From NCBI RefSeq assembly GCF_000715075.1, contig NC_134087.1, forward strand, positions 102,463,161-102,527,160: 64,000 nucleotides of DNA. The letters run 5' to 3'. A model generated the notes under the pieces. That model was not told the DNA's origin. It saw only the letters and a program-made list of their open reading frames with translations, and ran no database searches. The stretch is from Nicotiana tabacum. Taxonomy: Eukaryota; Streptophyta; Magnoliopsida; Solanales; Solanaceae. The first letter of the stretch is position 1. Each line of letters begins with the position of its first letter. Position numbers and translations under genes: made by a program. This document shows, piece after piece, positions 24,216 through 36,300 of the stretch.

Positions 24216-24571
24216 ATGCAGATGGAGGTAGAGCTTAACCTCGGAAGGCAGAATAGTAGCCTTATGTAATGCAAAAATGCAGATGGAGGTAGAGCTTAAT
24301 CTCGGATGGCAGAATAGTAGCCTTATGTAATGCGAAAATGAAGATGGAGATAGCGTTTAGTCTCGGAGGGAAGTATAGTAGCCTTATGCAATGCAGAAAT
24401 GCAGATGGAAACAACATTTAGTCTAAGGCAGAATAGTAGCCTTATGCAATGCGAACATACAAATGGAGACAGTGTTTAGTCTCGGAAGGAAGAATAGTAG
24501 CCTTATGCAATGCGAAAATGCAGATGGAGACAACATTTAGTCTCGGAAGGCAGAATAGTAGCCTTATGCAA
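24216..24571 (-). repeat. 61-bp tandem array, six units
   Basis: Core words atgcagatggag, tttagtctcggaaggcag and aatagtagccttatgcaatg. Unit starts at 24216, 24277, 24338, 24399, 24457 and 24518. The fourth unit is three bases shorter. Abuts the 31-bp array. Confidence 0.87.
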
Positions 24572-25369
24572 GAAATAAAATGGCAAATGGTAATAAGCTT
24601 TCTTAGCTGATAGCAGATTGCGATATTCTGTTTGTTGGGGACATTGTGCCTTCTGGGGACACCGTTGTGTGTGGATAGCAAATGTGAATAACGGTTTTGA
24701 GAGTTTTATTCCTGAACAACGTTTATCTAGTGAGTGTATAGTATGTTTGATGGTTTTGCAATCCAAGTGCCTGCATCCAAAGAAAAATCGTGAGTTTTGC
24801 TAAAAAGGGGGGAGGTTAGATCGTATCCTCGCTGGCTCTGCTTGACATGCTCGGCTTTGATCTAGTGATACTGCATGTATCGTTGGGGTAGCATTGCTAA
24901 ACAAAACAATTTCAATAATAAACAGGAATGATTTTGTGAAAGTACGACATAAGTGTATAATTAAAATAATTTTTAGATGAACCGACGACTGCGACGTAGT
25001 TCAGGACATTGCAACCTCTTATTCTACGAATTTTGGGGGTCCTCCTCAAAATTCTGCCCCAGTTTGATGAGTTGACGCTTCTGACGGTTGCTTGTGGTGA
25101 TTGGCTGAAATTACTTCGGAATTTTGAGGGCCCCCCTCAAAATTCTGCCCAAGTTTCCAATTGCAGGGGGGAAATGAACTTTTTATTGAATTGTGACCGA
25201 ACCCATAGGGCTGCCTACGTATCCCCTCTTAAACCGAATCATCAAGCGTATTTCATGTAACATCAAAAGAAATGCATGAAAATTACACATAGTAACGCTT
25301 GACTGAATCTGAATTGATCGGTTTTGGCCAAACTTCTCCGTCCATTTCTGCGAGTATGAGGGCTCCTCC

Positions 25370-26640
25370 TATCAAAACCCAGTGAACCATGCATGGACCC
25401 TACCAGTTGGGAGAGAACTTCCCTATGGCTTCATCTTGATGCGGGAAAACTTTCTTTAATACTAGTTGCCCCGGCGCGAACCGTCTCGGCTTGACTCTTT
25501 TTCTGAAGGCTTTGGACATTCTGTTCTGATAAAGTTGACCATGGCAAACTGCATTCAGTCTTTTTCCATCTATAAGGGCTAGCTGCACATAACAACTTTT
25601 CACCCACTCTGCGTTGTCCAGCTCAACTTCCTGCATGATCCTTAGGGAGGGAATTTCTACTTCAGCGGGAATGACTGTCTCTATACCGTAAACCAGCATA
25701 TAGGGGGTTGCCCCGGTTGATGTGCAGATTATGGTGCGATACCCTAATAAAGCAAATGATATCTTCTTGATATTCTTGTTGGCGGCTTCTACAGCTCCAT
25801 TCATCTACGACCTATAGGCTGTGGAATTCTTGTGTTTGATCTTGAAGGGTTCACACATAGCTTTCATCAAGTCGCTGTTGTGGTTGGAGCCATTATCAGT
25901 AATGATTAACTCTTGAATTCCGAATCGACAAATAATGCGGTCACGGACAAAGTTTGCCACGACTTACTTGGTTACTGCTCTATAAGATGTTACTTCGACC
26001 CATTTGGTGAAATATTCAATTGCTACTAGATAAATCTATGTCCATTGAAAGTGACGGGCTCGATTGGTCCAATAACATCCATCCCCCAAGTGGCGAACGA
26101 CCATGGTGAGCTTGTTGCATTAAGCACATTTGGAGGTACCTTTATCATGTCTGCATGTATCTAATAGCGGTGACATTTCCGGACATACTGGATGTAGTCC
26201 GTTTCCATGGTCATCCAAAAGTAACCAGCTTGGAGTATCTTCTTTGCTAAGATGAAAACATTCATATGTGGACCGTAGGTCCCAGCGTGAATTTCCTCTG
26301 GTAGCTTGGATGCTTCCTTGGCGTTGACACACCTTAATAGTCCCAAATCGGGAGTCCTCCTATATAGGATTCCTCCGCTGTGAAAGAAGTTGTTGGACAA
26401 TCTCCAAAGTGTGCATTTCTGAGAAGGATTCACAAACTCCGGGTACTCTCCTTTCGCCAAATATTCCTTGATATCATGAAACCAAGGCTTTCCGTCTGCT
26501 TCCTCTTCAACATGGGCACAATAAGCTGGCTGATCATAGATCTTTACTGGAATAGGATCAATGAAGTTTTTGTCTGGATGTTGTATCATAGATGATAGGG
26601 TGGCCAATGCATCAGTGAACTCATTCTAGATTCTGGGAAC
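25370..26640 (-). pseudogene. pol: Ogre integrase
   Basis: Read on the minus strand. The N-terminal zinc-finger region contains HAGTYGPHMNVFILAKKILQ and YVRKCHRY. The core shows Asp in WGMDVIGP, Asp in TDNGSNHNSDLM and Glu in NGAVEAANKNIKK, but with frame changes and stops between them. The C-terminal part (RFAPGQLVLKKVFPH, KFSPNW) is open at 25400-25804. It would insert the element DNA. The frame just before 25804 has a stop where the next block joins. Confidence 0.82.
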
Positions 26641-26990
26641 ATGTTGGAACTCCGTCTTCGTGAACCTTTTCCTCAATTCCTATACATGATGCATATATGG
26701 GAGTATCTTGGAGTTCTTGGTTGCCCATTCTTCATGCACCTGATGTATGAGTAGGTCCGAATCTCCAATAACTAGCAACTCTTGTATGTTCATGTCAATG
26801 GCCATCTTGAGCCCTAAAATGCAGGCTTTGTACTCGGCCATGTTGTTGGTACGGGGGAACCTGAGTTTGGAAGACACCGGATAATGCCGACCGATTTCTG
26901 ATACTAGGACGACTCATATGCCAACTCCTTTGAAGTTTGCCGCTCCATCGAAAAACATTCTCCAACCATCATAGGATTCTACGATGTCTT
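26641..26990 (-). pseudogene. Second, archaeal-type RNase H (aRH) of the Ogre element
   Basis: The blocks WRMFFDGAANFKGVGI, NNMAEYKACILGLKMAIDM and LLVIGDSDLLIHQVHEEW carry the Asp, Glu and Asp positions typical of the extra RNase H that Tat-lineage elements gained in addition to their own. Its presence between RNase H and integrase supports the lineage call independently of the PBS. A frame interruption lies between 26914 and 26877. Confidence 0.8.
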
Positions 26991-27639
26991 CTCCTATGAA
27001 TGATACCTCTTCGTCAGGAAAATATGTTTTCAGGGATTCGTATTCTCCATCTACGGGATTTTTAGCAAGGTGATCTGCTAGTGCCTGTCCTTTGATTACT
27101 TTCTGAGTCACGTAGACAATGTCAAATTCACTCAACAAGATTTGCCACTTGGCTAGCTTGCCAATGGGCATGGGCTTCTGGAAGATGTACTTCAAAGGAT
27201 CCATCCTTGATATGAGATATGTGGTATAGGCACAGAAATAATGCCTCAATTTCTGAGCTACCTAAGTTAAAGCACAATAGGTGCGCTCTAACAGAGAATT
27301 CTGGGCCTCGTACGGGGTGAGCTTCTTACTAAGGTAATAGATAGCCTGCTCCTTCCTTCCCGTTTCATCATGCTGCCCCAGAATGAAACCGAAAGCTCCA
27401 TCCAATACTGCAAGGTAGAGTAATAAGGGTCTACATGGCTCAAGCGGGACCAGGACTGGTGGTGTTGATAAGTACTCCTTGATTCTGTCGAAGGATTTCT
27501 GGCAGTCATCGGTCCATTTGGTGGCAGCATCCTTCTTCAACATCTTAAAGATTGGCTCATAGATAACTGCGGACTGTGCTATGAACCGGCTGATATTTTT
27601 AAATCTTCCCAAGAAACTCATCACATCCTTTTTGTTCTT
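26991..27639 (-). pseudogene. pol: Ogre RNase H and connection region
   Basis: Reads MMSFLGRFKNISRFIAQSA, then DDCQKSFDRIKEYLSTPPV, AIYYLSKKLTPYEAQNSLLE, then after a stop KPMPIGKLAKWQILLSEFDI and GQALADHLAKNP. These are the standard blocks following RT in Ty3/gypsy. In the block LLLYLAVLDGAFGFILGQ the usual first catalytic Asp of this RNase H (Y-x-x-x-S/D type) cannot be assigned with certainty. Confidence 0.82.
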
Positions 27640-28640
27640 TGGCGGTGGTAGTTCTTGGATGGTTTTACTTTGATAGATACAGTTCTATTCCTCGGCGACT
27701 CACAATAAACCCAAACAATTATCCAGCAGGAACCCCAAATGCGCACTTCACGGGATTTAGTTTCAGGTTGTACCTTTGCAATCTATTAAAGAACTTCCTC
27801 AAATCTTCCATATGATCAGTGGCCTTCTTGGACTTGATGATGACATCATCTACATACACCTCAATCTCCTTGTGTATCATATCATGGAAAATAGTAGTCA
27901 TGGCCCTCATATAGGTGGCCCCTGTATTCTTTAACCCAAACGGCATCATTTTGTAATAGTACATTCCCCACGGCGTGATGAAAGCCATTTTCTCAGCATC
28001 TTCTTCATCCATCCAGATCTGATGATAACCAGCGAAACAATCTACAAATGACTGCAGCTCATGCTTGGCGCAATTGTAAATCAGGATGTGTATATTCGGC
28101 AAAGAGAAGTCATCTTTCGAATTGGCCCAGTTGAGATCCCGGTAGTCGACACAGACTCTAAACTTTCCATCCTTTTTTGGCACTAGCACAATGTTGGCTA
28201 ACCATGTCGGGTATTCTACTACCCTGAGAACCTTAGCTTTAACTTGCTTAGTGACTTCTTCCTTGATTTTCAAACTAATCAGGCTTGAACTTTCTGAGCT
28301 TTTGCTTTACCGGCAGATATGTCGGATCGGTTGGCAGTTTGTAAGCCACAATAGACGTACTTAGACCAGTCATGTCATCATACGACCAGGCGAATATGTC
28401 CTCGTATTCCTTAGAAATTTTGTGTATTCCTTCTTTTCTGACGGCGATAAGTGAACACTGATTCGCGTTTCTTTGACGTTATCTGCATCTCCCAGGTTAA
28501 CAATTTCTGTCTTGTCTAGGTTGGACTTAGGTCTATTCTCAAATTTCTCAACTTCGTTGACAACCTCCTTTGGTATGTCACCTTCCTCTGAATCAATGTC
28601 CATTTGTTGTGTTGTCTCATTGCGTGTCACAATCATTGGT
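27640..28640 (-). pseudogene. pol: Ogre reverse transcriptase
   Basis: Pre-RT text (NLGDADNVKETRISVHLSPS) is followed after a frame change by VVEYPTWLANIVLVPKKDGK, FRVCVDYRDLN, QSFVDCFAGYHQIWMDEEDA, YKMMPFGLKNTGATYMRAM and the catalytic YVDDVIIKSK with both Asp present. A 184-residue stretch (27719-28273) is open. This RT has an unaltered YVDD motif, unlike those of element C and the Athila element. Confidence 0.88.
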
Positions 28641-29301
28641 TCATCAAGATAAGTAATACTAATGTTGTATAAGTAAAGTAATGAGAGAAAAATAATAATG
28701 AGTGTTCATTCATAAGAAAATGTCAAAATTCTTTGATAAATTGCATAATCGTTTCGAACATTGGAGATCTTATTGCGGGAATCAAAATGCGAAAGGAAAA
28801 TCATTTAGTAAATAAAACAGTGCATGATGCTTGTTTTAGCCTTGCTACCCCGAGGCTCGTCGGGCTCTGGTTGTCCTGATGGTCCAATTATTGAGGCGTG
28901 CCCCTCTACTTACGGCTTGTATGGAAGGGCCTTCCTCCCCCTCCTCCTCGAGAACAACACAACAATCTATGTCATTGTCTTCCAGGAACAAGTTCTTCAC
29001 CGCGGCCAATGCTTCTTCTTCGTCTGACAAATAAATAATGTTGGCTGGTTGGAAGCTCTACTCCAGATGTGGTATTGGCTACTCCAGTAGATAGTAAGGA
29101 CCGTGCCATGGTGGTGACCAGTTGTTGAATTCTTCCCAAGTGTACTCCTATCCCAAAACGAAAGTAGTGCTATATTTTTTGAGCTTTATGGGCTTAACAA
29201 TTCCTTGGAAGTTCTTGCCGAGCCCTTGCCAGGTTCGTACCCACTCCAATTTAGTATACTCTCGATCTTGTTATCCCACCACTTGTCTTTGTCAACAACA
29301 T
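28641..29301 (-). other. Region between Ogre protease and RT
   Basis: Contains a short acidic frame (28845-29030: MSDEEEALAAVKNLFLEDND) and otherwise low coding quality. Ogre elements are known to have a spliced intron between protease and RT, and this position would fit, but I did not identify convincing splice sites. Confidence 0.45.
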
Positions 29302-29999
29302 TTACACATTCAATGTGATGATAAGTCTCTCGCCTAGCTTCCTTCTCCCTTCGATTGCCAGAATGGTCTGGTGAGTATATTTAGGGTTGCTCCCGTCACC
29401 GTGAATGATCACCTCTTGATGATTCCATTCGAATTTTACTACTTGATGCAGTGTCGATGCTACGGCCCCAGCGGCATGGATCCATGGCCGACCCAACAGC
29501 AGATTGTAAGATGCTGGCACGTCTATCAATTGGAAATCAACGCCGAACCATGTTGGCCCCATTTGCAAGCATAGATTAATCTCCCCAATGGTGGACCTTT
29601 GAGAACCATCGAAAGCATTCACATTGATGGCTTCGTCCTTTATCTCGTGCAGTCCCTTACCCAACTTCTTGAGTGTTACCAGTGGACAAATGTTGAGATT
29701 GGAACCCCCGTCGATCAGGATCCTAGTGATGAAGTAGTCCTCGCATTGCATAGTGATGTGTAGTGCTTTGTTGTGTCCCAACCCTTCAAGTGGTAGCTCG
29801 TCCTCATGAAAAGTGATCTTATGGCTCTCCAACACTTGTCCTACCATGTTAGCCATTTCTCCGCTAGTGATGTTGCTTGGTACGTATGCCTCACTTAGTA
29901 CCTTTAGTAGAGCATTTTTGTGTGCCTCAGAGTTTTGCAGTAAAGTAAGAATAGAGATTTGCACCGGCATTTTATTCAACTGGTCGATGACCGAGTATT
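29302..29999 (-). pseudogene. Ogre protease
   Basis: Open for 225 residues. The active-site block is ITRILIDGGSNLNICPLVTL with an intact Asp-Gly-Gly, and later DVPASYNLLLGRPWIHAAGA, the usual flap and ILGR-type end of Tat proteases. The frame differs from the preceding gag frame by a shift. Apart from that the domain looks complete. Confidence 0.85.
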
Positions 30000-32345
30000 C
30001 CTTGGCTTGTATCTTTCTCCAAAGATCTCTGGACCTATCTCAATAATGGGCGGCCGGTTGGAGGCCTGCTTGCTTGACTCGGCTAGGTGTTCCAGGTTAT
30101 AAACCCTACCAGTTCTCGTCTTACCCTATGCGGCAATAGTCTCTTCAAACCTGACCTTGCCTTTCCTTCTTGCCTCGGCTGTATAGTCCCAGAGTACAAC
30201 CTTTGTATGGAATGGTGTCATGGTCGACATTGCCACTAGGATCAGCATGGCTATCCTTACTCTGAATGGAACATGTGCCTTGGGCGGCAAGACTGCAACT
30301 TCAAACAGTGCTGGTGCATTTGCCGTAGACACGAATTCAACCTCAATCGGCGTTGGTGTCTTTGTGGATGACATTGCTTCAAATTCAAGCGGCACATACA
30401 TATTTACCTCGGCGTCCCTGGACAGCTGGATCTGGACTATAATTGGATTAAGAGTAACTATTGGCTTCTTTGGGTCATCGCCTTCTGCGGCCAACCCGAT
30501 TGATCCCTCGGGATCCAAAGCATCCTCTATTTCAATCATGTGAATGCCTTCACCCTTATGATCAGGCAGAGGATTGTTGCTGACATTTGTAGCAGGTTCC
30601 TTTGCCACAATAATCTTGTTATCAATTAAAGTTTGGATCTTGTCTTTCAAGGAATGACATTCGTCGATGGTGTGTCCTTTCATGCTGGAGTGGTATGCAC
30701 ATGATTTGTTTGGGTTAATCTACTGATAGGGGTTCTCAAGGGTTGCAGCAGGGATATGGGTGACATAACCAGCAACTTTGAGTCTTTCATATAGTTGGTC
30801 AATGGGCTCAGCAATGGCTGTATATTATTTTGGAGGTCTGCGATCAAAATTTGGCTGAGGTCTAAGGAAGTTTTGGCGGGCAGGAGGTGACTGATAGTAG
30901 GATGGTTTAGCATTGTAGGTTTGGTAGACATGTGCGGGTTAGGAATATCCGGGCAAAGTAGGCTGATATGTAGGAGGTGGAGGTGATTGATAAGTGGGTG
31001 GTGGAGCTTGGTATGCAGATGATGGTGCTTGGTAGTTCGGAGTTGGTTGATATTTGAGTGGAGGTATTGGGTAAGTTTGGTATTTGATAGGAGATTTGGT
31101 TCTCTGTGCAACCATTACGGCCCCCACGTCCCTTTTCTTGGACACACCACCAGACTATAAGGCTTTATTTGTAGCTTGCAAGGTCTCGAGGTTCGTAACC
31201 ATACCACTTTTGATGCATTCTTCATTCCTTTCACCCAGCTTGATAATGTCGGAAAATTTGTGGCTCTCAATCATTATCAGCCTTTCATAATACTGCGGGT
31301 CCTGAGCCTGGACAAAGAATTTGTTCATCTGTTCCTCTTCTAAGGCAGGTCTGACCTTAGCAGCTTCGGACCTCCAGCGAGTAGCATACTTGCTGAATGT
31401 TTCTGTAGGTTTCTTCTTTAGATTCTGAATGTAGAACCTTTATCTATGTTAAACCTAAACCTGTCCATAATGTCGGACGCCATGCCTTCCCAGTTTGACC
31501 ACTTCTTTGGATCTTGGCTAATGTACCAAGACAAAGCATCTCCCTTCAAACTCCTCATGAAAAGCTTAATGTGGATTCGCTCGTCTTTCCCTACTCCAAC
31601 CAGCTTTTCATAGTACATTCTCAAATGGACCCTTGGATCCCTTGTACCATCAAAATTTAGAGGTTTGTACCCTTCGGGCAGTTCGACGTCGAGCTATATG
31701 CAAAGATCTTCATAGTTCAGCCCTTAAATTCCCTTGCTTCCTTCGACGCCTTGAATCCGGCTAATCAATTTGTTAAGTTCTTCATCCAGGTTCCTGATGA
31801 GCAAGTCTTTATTTTCAGACTCGAGTGTGCTTGATATAGGTTGGGTGGAGTGTGACACAGTCTCCACGTAGATAGGGGTGTTATGGTCGGTGTGAAAGTG
31901 GTCATTTGTGGAGTTTTGGAGTTATGGGATGAGTAACGGGGTGTTGTTTGAGGTATGGCAGGTGTTGCAGTGATGGTGAGGAGCGGGATGGTTCTGTTGC
32001 TTTGGGATATTCTGTGGAGGTATAGGGTTTTGAGCATTTGGGAAATTGATATCTGGAGTGGTGAGGGAAAATGACAGACTTGCCAGATTTCGAACCTGAT
32101 CAAGTTCTTCTTGGAATTTCAACAGTTTTTGTTCAAGTTGGGATGCATTTTCCTTAGGAACCTGAGTACCATGACTATGAGTGACCTCCCCGTTCAGTTG
32201 AGTTCTCCATTCTGACGTTGTTCCAATCTTCCATCTTCTTTTTGTTCTTTTTTTGACAAGACTAAGAGTAGGAGTGGGTGGAGGGCCCTTGGATCTCGTG
32301 GAATAGGATGATGTTGCCAGAGTGCGCGAACTAACCCTTGGCCTT
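30000..32345 (-). pseudogene. gag: Ogre gag
   Basis: The N-terminal part has a coiled-coil-like KLLKFQEELDQVRNLASL and a Pro/Asn-rich linker. The capsid core contains LRMYYEKLVGVGKDERIHIK, FMRSLKGDALSWYISQDPKK and ASDIMDRFRFNIDKG. A Tyr-Gln-Pro repeat region follows (YQAPPPTYQSPPPPTYQP near 31000), then a zinc-knuckle-like CAYHSSMKGHTIDECHSLKD near 30690-30640. Stops and at least one frameshift interrupt it. No reliable start codon was fixed. Confidence 0.8.
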
Positions 32346-32381
32346 ATTACAATTTATAAAGCGAAAAAGATAAACTCCTAT

Positions 32382-32704
32382 CTATTTAGTCCCTAAAGGA
32401 CCTTCCTCAGGTTGAATGCTCTCGTTGATCAAATCCTCAAGTTCGCGTAGGTTTAGTAGTAAAAATTCCTTTGCCAGGTGTTCTACTTCATTTCCCTCGA
32501 TGTTCTGGCAATCGGCGATTCTTTTCCTCACTTTTCCTTCCAATTCCAGCAGACTGTACTCCAGATATTCCAACTTTTCGCTAGCTTTGGCGACCCTCTC
32601 TTTCCATTCATTGATTTGGTCATTTGATGGAAGACTCCTCCACCAGTCTAGCAAGAGTGGGGTGTGCTAATCATACCAAAACTGGGGACCTCGTGCCTCA
32701 TTTT
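32382..32704 (-). CDS. Short coiled-coil ORF upstream of Ogre gag
   Basis: Reads LLLDWWRSLPSNDQINEWKE, then VAKASEKLEYLEYSLLELEG, then NLRELEDLINESIQPEEG: charged, heptad-like. An in-frame stop near 32670 separates it from upstream codons. A splice-acceptor-like TTATTTCCCTTGCAG ends at 32705 on the minus strand. Ogre elements carry an extra ORF1 before gag; this may be a remnant of that or a leader peptide. Function unknown. Confidence 0.4.
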
Positions 32705-33370
32705 CTGCAAGGGAAATAAGGTTAGGCCCTTACTCCCACCAGACTCGACTATTTAATACCAACAATTAGCATGAAGCACTTAGTTCTCCAAATAAACGCA
32801 CAGAACATGGTGACGTCCGTTTGGGTTCTGGGAAATCCCAGTGGACTTTGGTCAAGTCTATCTTAAAGGGTCATTATGTGGACAACATAACTGACCCGAC
32901 TAAGTTTTACTATGATGCATGCACAGTTTAACAGAGTAAAGTTTCTATGGGGTTTTAGACTGGTACCCTTGAGCGGACAATTCAAGGGGGAAGGCACGAA
33001 ACCGTTGACTGCACCGCTGATCGACTAGTTTTACTGCAAATATGCCTTTCCGAGTTTAGGGGTAATAATATAGGAAGAGCGCAACCACTCATTATAAGTG
33101 TTGCTATGGTATTTGTTTGGCACGAGTGGAGTATGATGTTGAGCATGATTATGCAACAATTAAAAGCATGTTGGAACGTATTTGCACGTTAAGAAAGCAG
33201 TAAATACAACAATTTCATAATTTAAAGCAGCAATAAAGGAAAGAAACGAAGAAGATAAGTCAGTTTTGCAGTTGAAAAGTAAATTGAATGCTTGAAGGAA
33301 TTAAACAAGTAATTGCACATAAAGAGGTATAAATTCACAATAACAGTCTGAAATGGTAAAAGCCTAAATA
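32705..33370 (-). other. Ogre 5' leader
   Basis: About 670 bases between PBS and the first ORF, without coding features. Normally holds packaging and dimerisation signals; none could be identified by eye. Confidence 0.5.
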
Positions 33371-33388
33371 TCCCCAGCAGTGTCGCCA
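33371..33388 (-). promoter_or_regulatory. Ogre primer binding site (tRNA-Arg type)
   Basis: Sense strand TGGCGACACTGCTGGGGA, three bases after the LTR end (CGCGACA). Ogre/Tat elements typically have TGGCGACTCTGCTGGGGA; one base differs. Confidence 0.85.
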
Positions 33389-33391
33389 CGC

Positions 33392-36300
33392 TGTCGCGCC
33401 CCCTTTTTCCACTCTTATGTAATCGGGAGATTGGGTTTGTGACATTTTGTATAGGACAACTCATTCATTTTAGGAACTGGGATTTGCATTTGAAGAGTCA
33501 CCACCTAATGATTTAAGGTTCATTAGGACACCTATAAGGGTTCACTTCTAAGTTCGTTTGATAACTAGAGATAGGGTAATGGCTTGAAATTATCCTAAGG
33601 GGAAGGTGTTAGGCACCCCTCAGGATCCACTAGTGTGGTTCCCGGCCAGATAGTTTTGTGAATTTGTACAGTTAGCAGATAGACAAGTACAGGCTTAAAT
33701 AGTAGGGGATTTGAGTTTAAGCACATAAGAGTTTGAAAACAATTAAAAGGCGAATTTTGAAAAGAAGTTACAATTCTATAAATACTTAAAAAAGGAAAAA
33801 AAAGGAGGGTCCTAGGTTTATTTATAATATGGATCACATCAATGCGATACCTGGTATGACACTCCTCAGAAGAGGGGATACAGATGGCATTAGCGCACTG
33901 GTCATCATATCCATATCTACCCTTCCCACCCCGTTATGGTATTAAAGCGCGGATTGGTCTCGATGTCTATTGCATGCTACTACCTGTCCCTTCCTATCAG
34001 TCCCAGAAGATTTTTAGGACTACTATGCCTAAAGGGGAGGGATATTAGGCCGATATTAGGTTTTAAAGGTGAAAAAGCTAAGGCGACATACAAAACATAT
34101 AGGGGCTGCACATTAGGGGAAACATATAACAAATATGAGGCTCATGTATACCTCATCAAACAAAGCATATAAATAGCATGACTTAAACATACATCTAAGG
34201 TCTGAAGTTAACATACTAAGGTAAGGGAAATTTCAATTGTTGAGGCAGAATAGTTTATTACATAACTCAGATAAGAAGTCCGAATCAGGCCTGCCTGCTG
34301 GGTGTAGCTATTAACAAAGGCAGATTCAATTCTTTGGTTGTCATCACCTAAGGCTTGCCTAAGCGTTTAGGAGAGATCCTATAGACATGATATCTATTCA
34401 GAATGAAGCGAAACAGTAACAATTGAAGACGAACGATTTGGATCCTATAAGCATGCTTTCTAAACTGCGTTAAAGTAAAGAGTAAGGTTGTTTAAAACTA
34501 ATTCAGAGTCAAACTGATTTTAAATTGGTTTCAGATCCTATAGACATGATATCTAGTGTTGCTCATTTTAATTCCTATAGATATGATATCTAGTCGAGCG
34601 TGAATTGAAGCATGCAATATCCCTATAGGCATGATTTCTACGAAAGGGGGTACTGAAAATGATATCTGATTTTTAGCCCATTTTTTCCTAAGCATGGTGT
34701 TTAAGCGTGGTAATGCAGAAATTAAGACAAGTCCTATTGACAAGTTCTCTAAATGCGGAATTCAATATGCAGAATTTAGGTCATATAGGCGTATTCTCTA
34801 AATGTATAACATTCAGGAATTTAATGAAATTGGATCTTATAGACATGGTATCTAGATGCAGAATTAAACATGCTGAACAACAGATGATATCTAAATTACA
34901 GAATTGAACATGCAGAATTTTAGATCCTATAGACATGATATCTACCCTTGAGCATGCATAATTACCCAACCCCTTTCACTAGCCAAGCCCCCAAATGTTT
35001 ATTACAGAATTATTACAGACTAGATAATGAATGACATCAAGGAAGTACAAAAGAAAAGTTACAACCAGAGGAAGCCTGATTCTTGACTTCCTCTCTGAGT
35101 TATGAAATAAACTACCTCAAGTGCCATTATTTCAAAGCCGTTCTCAGACTTGAGTGTGTCAAAGTTCCCAAAGGGTCTCAAGAGGACCCCGAGCAATGCT
35201 CACACCCAAGTTGCATAACCAAATAAAAATGAGTGCCGTATGGAAGGGCCAACCCTTATGTGGCCAAGTTCAGATGGAGCTCATGGGTCCAAAGGCAAGG
35301 CTCACACAAGAGGGGCAGAACTTAATTCTAAGAATATGGTAGAAGTGCAGGAGTAGAGATTTAGAACTCAGTGGAAAATGGATAGGGGAGAGTTGAAAAT
35401 AGTAGTAGTAAAGGTAAAACCACAGAATCAACAATTGCACAAAGGGGTCAGGGGTTTGGGAAATACATTGTAAGGAGCATATATCGTTAGGCAGGAACCA
35501 AGTTTGGGCAGGCACATCAATAGATGGTGTTGTCATGCCTATAAACCAACCAGAACACACAACATATAGAGGGGATATGAAGGTTATAACCCCGGGGAAT
35601 TGTCATGCACAGCAATGTTCAATGTTGTCCTACCCTAAACCAACCAAAGATACCAAACACATAGGGGATGTGGAACATATGACCCAGGGAGGGTCAGGTT
35701 TAGGTCATGCCAACAATGTATGATGCTGACATGCCCTCAAACCAATATACAAACACATATGAGGTATGGGGTATTGAGGTTCATACATGAGAAAACATTA
35801 TTTCAGAAAAAAGGAAAGGGCAGATCATATCATGCTTGATAATGAAACTCGATTAAACATAAGCAGGAAATAGGTAAGAGTGAAGGAACTACTAAAGAAA
35901 CATGTTGTTGTTAATGCTGTAAAAGTAATTAGGACATATCAGTAAAGAAAGCAAATACAAAAAGAAATAGTAGGCAAGTTCCCGACAGACTAGCCTTGAC
36001 TTTCAGCCAGCTAGACAAGGTAGAAACACTAGTAGTAACAGAGAAAAGAGAGAGAGTTTGAGTGAAGTGTGTTTTTTTGAACTCAATTGGTTCGTGTCCT
36101 TGAAAAAAGGGGTGCATGGTATTTATAGTTTTTTTGAAAATGAGAGAAGGAAAAGTAATAAGATACAAATATCGAAACAATCATAGGTCAGAATTAATTA
36201 CACAAGTCATTCCCTTTAATTAAGGAATCATTGTTTAACAGATTCAAATAAGGAAAGAGATCAGTTTAGATACAAACTGATTATTGCCATAAAAGAAGTA

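Larger units (their letters stand above)
23437..25369 (-). other. Ogre 3' untranslated region with minisatellite arrays
   Basis: Non-coding stretch between integrase and 3' LTR. It contains two diverged copies of a unit with the words ctcgggctatga and atggtgcctccgaac (about 23877 and 23972), six units of about 31 bp (24039-24215), six units of about 61 bp (24216-24571) and a pair of foldback-like words around 25027 and 25121. Tandem arrays in the 3' UTR are known for Tat/Ogre elements and are a proposed source of satellite DNA. Confidence 0.75.

Noticed and set aside
24039..24571. Regular repeats resembling a CRISPR array
   Set aside because: Units are directly adjacent with graded divergence, no constant repeat with unique spacers, no cas genes, and the context is a plant retrotransposon 3' UTR.
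29813..30543. Plus-strand readings opposite Ogre gag and protease
   Set aside because: Shadows of the recognised minus-strand genes.
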